A DNA stretch of 16,509 bases from Thermoplasmata archaeon (lineage in GTDB: Archaea; Thermoplasmatota; Thermoplasmata; Thermoplasmatales; Thermoplasmataceae): positions 1 to 16,509 of the forward strand of contig JAKBQO010000017.1 in assembly GCA_021835185.1 (NCBI GenBank). Direction: 5' to 3'. A program made the translations under genes and the position numbers. The notes beneath the pieces were generated by a model. The model did not search any database. It saw nothing but the letters and a program-made list of their open reading frames with translations, and was not told the origin of the DNA. Below, piece by piece: positions 13,931-16,509 of the stretch. Position 1 is the first letter of the stretch. Every line of letters starts with the position of its first letter.

Positions 13931-14267
13931 GAAATATACAATCCAATTTCCAATATAAATTTATTGTATATATAAAAAGAGCCATTCATTTTAATATAAA
14001 TTTTATAACATAAAATGACTGGAAAATATTGATTATTATGTGCTTTAAGGTCATTGTTATGAAAATATCAATATATTTGTATCAGAGATTCTAACAGATA
14101 TAGAATAATTTTTGACAATGGTGTAATGATAAGCATTGATACAATCCATATCATACCAGAAATTTCACATATATAATACAGTAACTGCACAGGCAGCAAG
14201 GCCAGGGGATTACGGCCGTACAATGGGAGAATTATTATATTTATTAACCTAGAATCGATACCATGTT
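13931..14267. other. AT-rich divergent intergenic region with two promoters
   Basis: TTTATATT on the - strand (13959-13952) is the probable TATA box of the EncFtn gene, 25 bases from its ATG. TTATATTTA on + (14235-14243) lies 29 bases before the thioesterase ATG at 14268. Between them there is no convincing ORF, RNA gene or mobile-element end. A short GC-rich spot with the palindrome ACGGCCGT occurs near 14212-14219, and an 8-base inverted repeat (TTGTATCA 14077-14084, TGATACAA 14137-14144) is probably chance. Confidence 0.4.
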
Positions 14268-14723
14268 ATGGCAAACAGGATAGAACAGATTATGAAATTT
14301 TCGGATGACCTGGAAACACTGAATAAAATGTTTGAACAGAACGAGAATTTATTTGCATACTTAGGCATAAAAATAACAAAAATTAGCAAGGGCTATTGCG
14401 AACTATCACTTCCATACAGTGAAAAAATAACCCGTGCCGGGAATGTTCTACATGGTGGCATAATGATGACCGCTGTGGATTATGCAGGCGGAATAACCAC
14501 GATGACGGTAAACGATGGAATGGACCAGGTAACACAGGAAGTAAAAGTTAATTTTCTAGCTCCCATGTCAGAGGGGCCGTTTAGAATAGAGGGGAAAGCG
14601 ATAAAAGCTGGAAGAACGGCAGTCATAGTGGAAATAAAGCTATTTGACTCTGAGGGCAAGTTGGGAATAGTGGCTCTTGGAACATGGTATGTGATAAGGG
14701 ACAGGATAATAAAAAAGAGCTAA
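14268..14723 (+). CDS. PaaI-family hotdog-fold thioesterase
   Basis: Hotdog-fold acyl-CoA thioesterase of the PaaI/YbgC-like group, hydrolysing acyl- or aryl-CoA esters in the cytoplasm. The family core is clear: GNVLHGGIMMTAVDYAGG (58-75), with H62-G63-G64 and D71 as the active-site segment, VKVNFLAP (92-99), a central GRTAVIVEIKLFD strand and ALGTWYVI near the end. At 151 residues it is a normal single-domain protein; an N-terminal helix (about 1-27) precedes the fold. The start is supported by a TATA box 29 bases upstream, implying a transcript with only a few leader bases. The exact substrate cannot be read from the sequence, and no phenylacetate genes are nearby. Confidence 0.85.
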   Translation: MANRIEQIMKFSDDLETLNKMFEQNENLFAYLGIKITKISKGYCELSLPYSEKITRAGNVLHGGIMMTAVDYAGGITTMTVNDGMDQVTQEVKVNFLAPMSEGPFRIEGKAIKAGRTAVIVEIKLFDSEGKLGIVALGTWYVIRDRIIKKS

Positions 14724-14746
14724 TGCTATCAATGCCTAACGCAAAA

Positions 14747-14754
14747 TAATTATA
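14747..14754 (+). promoter_or_regulatory. TATA box of the 124-residue hypothetical gene
   Basis: The TAATTATA segment is centred 24 bases before the ATG at 14775, again implying a leaderless transcript, independent of the thioesterase gene that ends 51 bases upstream of that ATG. Confidence 0.5.
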
Positions 14755-14774
14755 GGTATCCCATATATTAATTT

Positions 14775-15149
14775 ATGAAAGGTGTAGAAATAGCATTTCA
14801 GACTAACAAAGATGGTGAAAATGACATAGTCACCGCACTGGGGAATCTAACAGGCAATTATTTCAAAAATGAGGAAAACATGGATATAACATGGAGGATT
14901 TTCCACGTAACACTTGATAAGGAAAAATACTACAGGGTTTTATATAAAGGAGAAAAGATATCTGAACTGCACCCTGAAAACAGGAAAAAAATAAAGGAAA
15001 AATTTGATCAATTGAGCAGGACAGATTATAATGCACTCATGGCTCAATATGAAAAAGAATCAAGAAAACAGGGCTTTGAAAAAATCGGAATAAAAGAGCT
15101 TACAGAGGAATACGATCTCTGGCAGGACCCGCTCTGGAATTATATTTAA
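14775..15149 (+). CDS. Hypothetical protein, 124 residues, no recognised family
   Basis: I do not recognise this protein. It is hydrophilic and rich in K and E, with no signal peptide or membrane segment. The N-terminal half alternates strands (KGVEIAFQT, DITWRIFHVTL, KYYRVLYKG); the second half (about residues 68-108) looks helical, and the end is aromatic (LWQDPLWNYI). This suggests a small soluble alpha/beta protein. The start is supported by a TATA box 24 bases upstream. Its stop codon TAA interlocks with the stop of the convergent bax1 gene in a TTAA. Base composition is like that of its neighbours, so there is no sign of recent transfer. Confidence 0.7.
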   Translation: MKGVEIAFQTNKDGENDIVTALGNLTGNYFKNEENMDITWRIFHVTLDKEKYYRVLYKGEKISELHPENRKKIKEKFDQLSRTDYNALMAQYEKESRKQGFEKIGIKELTEEYDLWQDPLWNYI

Positions 15150-16453
15150 TCATTCTTTGTCACTATAATATCGAGGCCACGCCATTTTAATTTGTAGCCA
15201 AGGGCTGGAAGAACCCGTTCAGGTATAAGCCCCTGGCTCTCAACATAATCGAACATTTTTTCCGTCTGTGGATATAGCTTCTCCAGTTCTTTCTTGATTG
15301 AATCAACTGAATTGTCATCAAGCTCACCATTTAACTTCTTTTTTGCCGAATATTTTTCCGATAGTATTAATTTCAATGCAGGAAAATCTATGTCTTCGTA
15401 GAATGCTATTTCATCCTTCATTTTTTTGTCCTTCTGCCTTAAAATGAATATATTTTCCCAGTTTACTTTACCCTTAAGATTCTCCTTTATCTCATTATCC
15501 TGTCTGGCGTATGTTTTTCCTGTAATATTTATGTAAACAGTTTTATCCCCTATTTTCATTACGTAATCCGGAAAATAAACGGTTCCGTTTACTATCAAGG
15601 GTTGTGCCTTTTCAACAAAATCGTAATTTATGCTGTCAGTTTTATTGGATTCAGGAAGGTAATAGGAAACTGTGTCACTGAGTTTAAGTTTGTATACCTT
15701 TACGGTTTTTTCGAATTTGTCTTTGATTTTTATATCTGCCTCTATTGCCCAGTTTTCCAGCTGGCTTATTTTATGTATTAACATGGCAAATCTTGAACCG
15801 TAACGTTCAGGCGATTCAAACATTTCAAGCGGCCCGGTAATTTTAATGGATTTCAATTTACTTCCATCTATCTGCGCCGTAAACAATAACCCAAGCCGTT
15901 TAATTGATGTGATTGTATAGCTCCAGTCTGATGAAGTAGTAATATAGAGTGTACTGCACCTCATCATTATTGTCTCAACCTGTTCAAGGTTGTAAGCCCT
16001 TGCAATTTCAATGTTGCTTGCAGAATACGCCTGATGGAGCACGAGTTCACTTTCTTTATCCGCATAAAGCCCGTTGATTATTTCATCCATGCTGAGGCCA
16101 TATTTTTCTTCCACAGGCTTGAGAATATTCCTTTTTTCATCCTGATTTACCGGCGGTATCCTGGCTATTTTAAAAACATCCTCACGCAATGCAGGGGCAT
16201 CAACATCCACCGGCGGTTCAAAAATAGAATTTCTGAAAAATAGGAGGGAGAGAGCCCTTATAGTTTTCGTACTTGATGAATTTAGCTCTAATTCCTTAAG
16301 TGCCTTCAGTATTGTTTCCCTATTGTTCCCTGTATTTTCATTAAAAACAGTTTTCACACTATCTATATAGTCACTGTTTTCATCTGATAAAAATACAGGA
16401 AATACAAGCCCTGTTTTAAGTTTACGCACTATCATTAAGTCCGACGGGAACAC
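15146..16453 (-). CDS. bax1: Bax1-type nuclease (DUF790), XPB partner in archaeal DNA repair
   Basis: Archaeal endonuclease that works with XPB helicase in a nucleotide-excision-type repair. Family landmarks: FPSDLMIVRK at the start, HQAYSASNIEIARAYNLEQVE, then SIKRLGLLF, KITGPLEMFESPERYGSRFAMLIHKIS and NWAIEADI, ending in a nuclease core with VYFPDYVMKIGDK. The frame is open back to an ATG at 16480, but GTG at 16453 is a better start: GGAGGAGGAG (16468-16459) lies 5 bases before it, and it gives a protein starting where the family starts (435 residues). In the core, where relatives as I recall have LEIVG, this protein reads INITG, with N replacing the expected acidic residue. The upstream gene is probably xpb, overlapping by 32 bases. 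Confidence 0.88.
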   Translation of the reverse strand: MFPSDLMIVRKLKTGLVFPVFLSDENSDYIDSVKTVFNENTGNNRETILKALKELELNSSSTKTIRALSLLFFRNSIFEPPVDVDAPALREDVFKIARIPPVNQDEKRNILKPVEEKYGLSMDEIINGLYADKESELVLHQAYSASNIEIARAYNLEQVETIMMRCSTLYITTSSDWSYTITSIKRLGLLFTAQIDGSKLKSIKITGPLEMFESPERYGSRFAMLIHKISQLENWAIEADIKIKDKFEKTVKVYKLKLSDTVSYYLPESNKTDSINYDFVEKAQPLIVNGTVYFPDYVMKIGDKTVYINITGKTYARQDNEIKENLKGKVNWENIFILRQKDKKMKDEIAFYEDIDFPALKLILSEKYSAKKKLNGELDDNSVDSIKKELEKLYPQTEKMFDYVESQGLIPERVLPALGYKLKWRGLDIIVTKND

Positions 16454-16509
16454 CTTTTCTCCTCCTCCTGGAAGTTCCATACTCCGTTGTGCCGGAGGAT
16501 ACCAGCTCG
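16422..16509 (-). CDS. XPB-type DNA repair helicase, C-terminal 28 codons (partial)
   Basis: The frame is open from the right edge to TAA at 16424-16422. It reads ELVSSGTTEYGTSRRRRKGV and eight more residues. This resembles the tail of XPB/Rad25 helicases, where a YxLVxxGTxE segment is followed by a basic RRRR stretch. In archaea xpb commonly lies directly upstream of bax1, which is exactly this position. The piece is very short, so the call rests as much on context as on the sequence. It overlaps bax1 by 32 bases if bax1 begins at its GTG. Confidence 0.65.
   Translation of the reverse strand, partial: ELVSSGTTEYGTSRRRRKGVPVGLNDSA

Noticed and set aside
14077..14144. Inverted repeat TTGTATCA / TGATACAA
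   Set aside because: Eight bases separated by 52 in AT-rich DNA is easily chance, and it lies next to no gene start.
1..16509. tRNA, rRNA, CRISPR array or intact insertion sequence
   Set aside because: No cloverleaf-like segment, regularly spaced repeat or transposase with terminal repeats was found on reading the intergenic regions.

Overview
The window looks like a piece of chromosome from an acidophilic archaeon of the Thermoplasmatales type (Ferroplasma/Acidiplasma/Picrophilus-like). Reasons: it is AT-rich with many ATA and AGG/AGA codons; genes are tightly packed; most first genes of transcripts have an archaeal TATA box 24-26 bases upstream of their start codon and no leader; and an archaeal XPB-Bax1 DNA repair pair sits at the right edge. 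The genus is an inference from gene content, not from a marker gene.

Layout, left to right. 3-365 (+): the end of a small YrhK-like membrane protein cut by the window edge. 419-1798 (+): a PLP-dependent glutamate decarboxylase. 1803-7400 (-): a compact histidine operon in which every gene overlaps the next, in transcription order hisZ-hisG-hisD-hisB-hisH-hisA-hisF-hisIE. Upstream of hisZ is an unlisted 54-codon ORF (7527-7363, -) with its own well-placed TATA box and a HIHHH run, followed by an inverted repeat that would put the hisZ start codon in a stem. This resembles a leader-peptide attenuator and is the most interesting signal here. 7597-8637 (-): a double-SIS GlmS-isomerase-like protein. 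8767-9693 (+): an HSL-family esterase.

9733-12944 (-): an ABC transporter of the NitT/TauT/SsuBC class, made of an ATPase, a permease with two fused membrane domains, and a separate small gene matching the C-terminal domain usually fused to such ATPases. The 5' region of the ATPase gene holds a nested inverted repeat covering both its Shine-Dalgarno (SD) sequence and its ATG. Between the small gene and the permease lies a 320-base non-coding stretch with a possible transposase tail remnant.

13099-13930 (-): a NYN-domain ribonuclease-like protein and an encapsulated-ferritin-type protein with no encapsulin shell gene in view. 14268-15149 (+): a PaaI-like thioesterase and an unrecognised 124-residue protein. 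15146-16509 (-): Bax1 nuclease and the last 28 codons of a gene that reads as the XPB helicase.

The his operon supplies steps 1-7 and 10 of histidine synthesis plus histidinol dehydrogenase. HisC and histidinol-phosphate phosphatase are not here. No tRNA, rRNA, CRISPR array or intact insertion sequence was seen.
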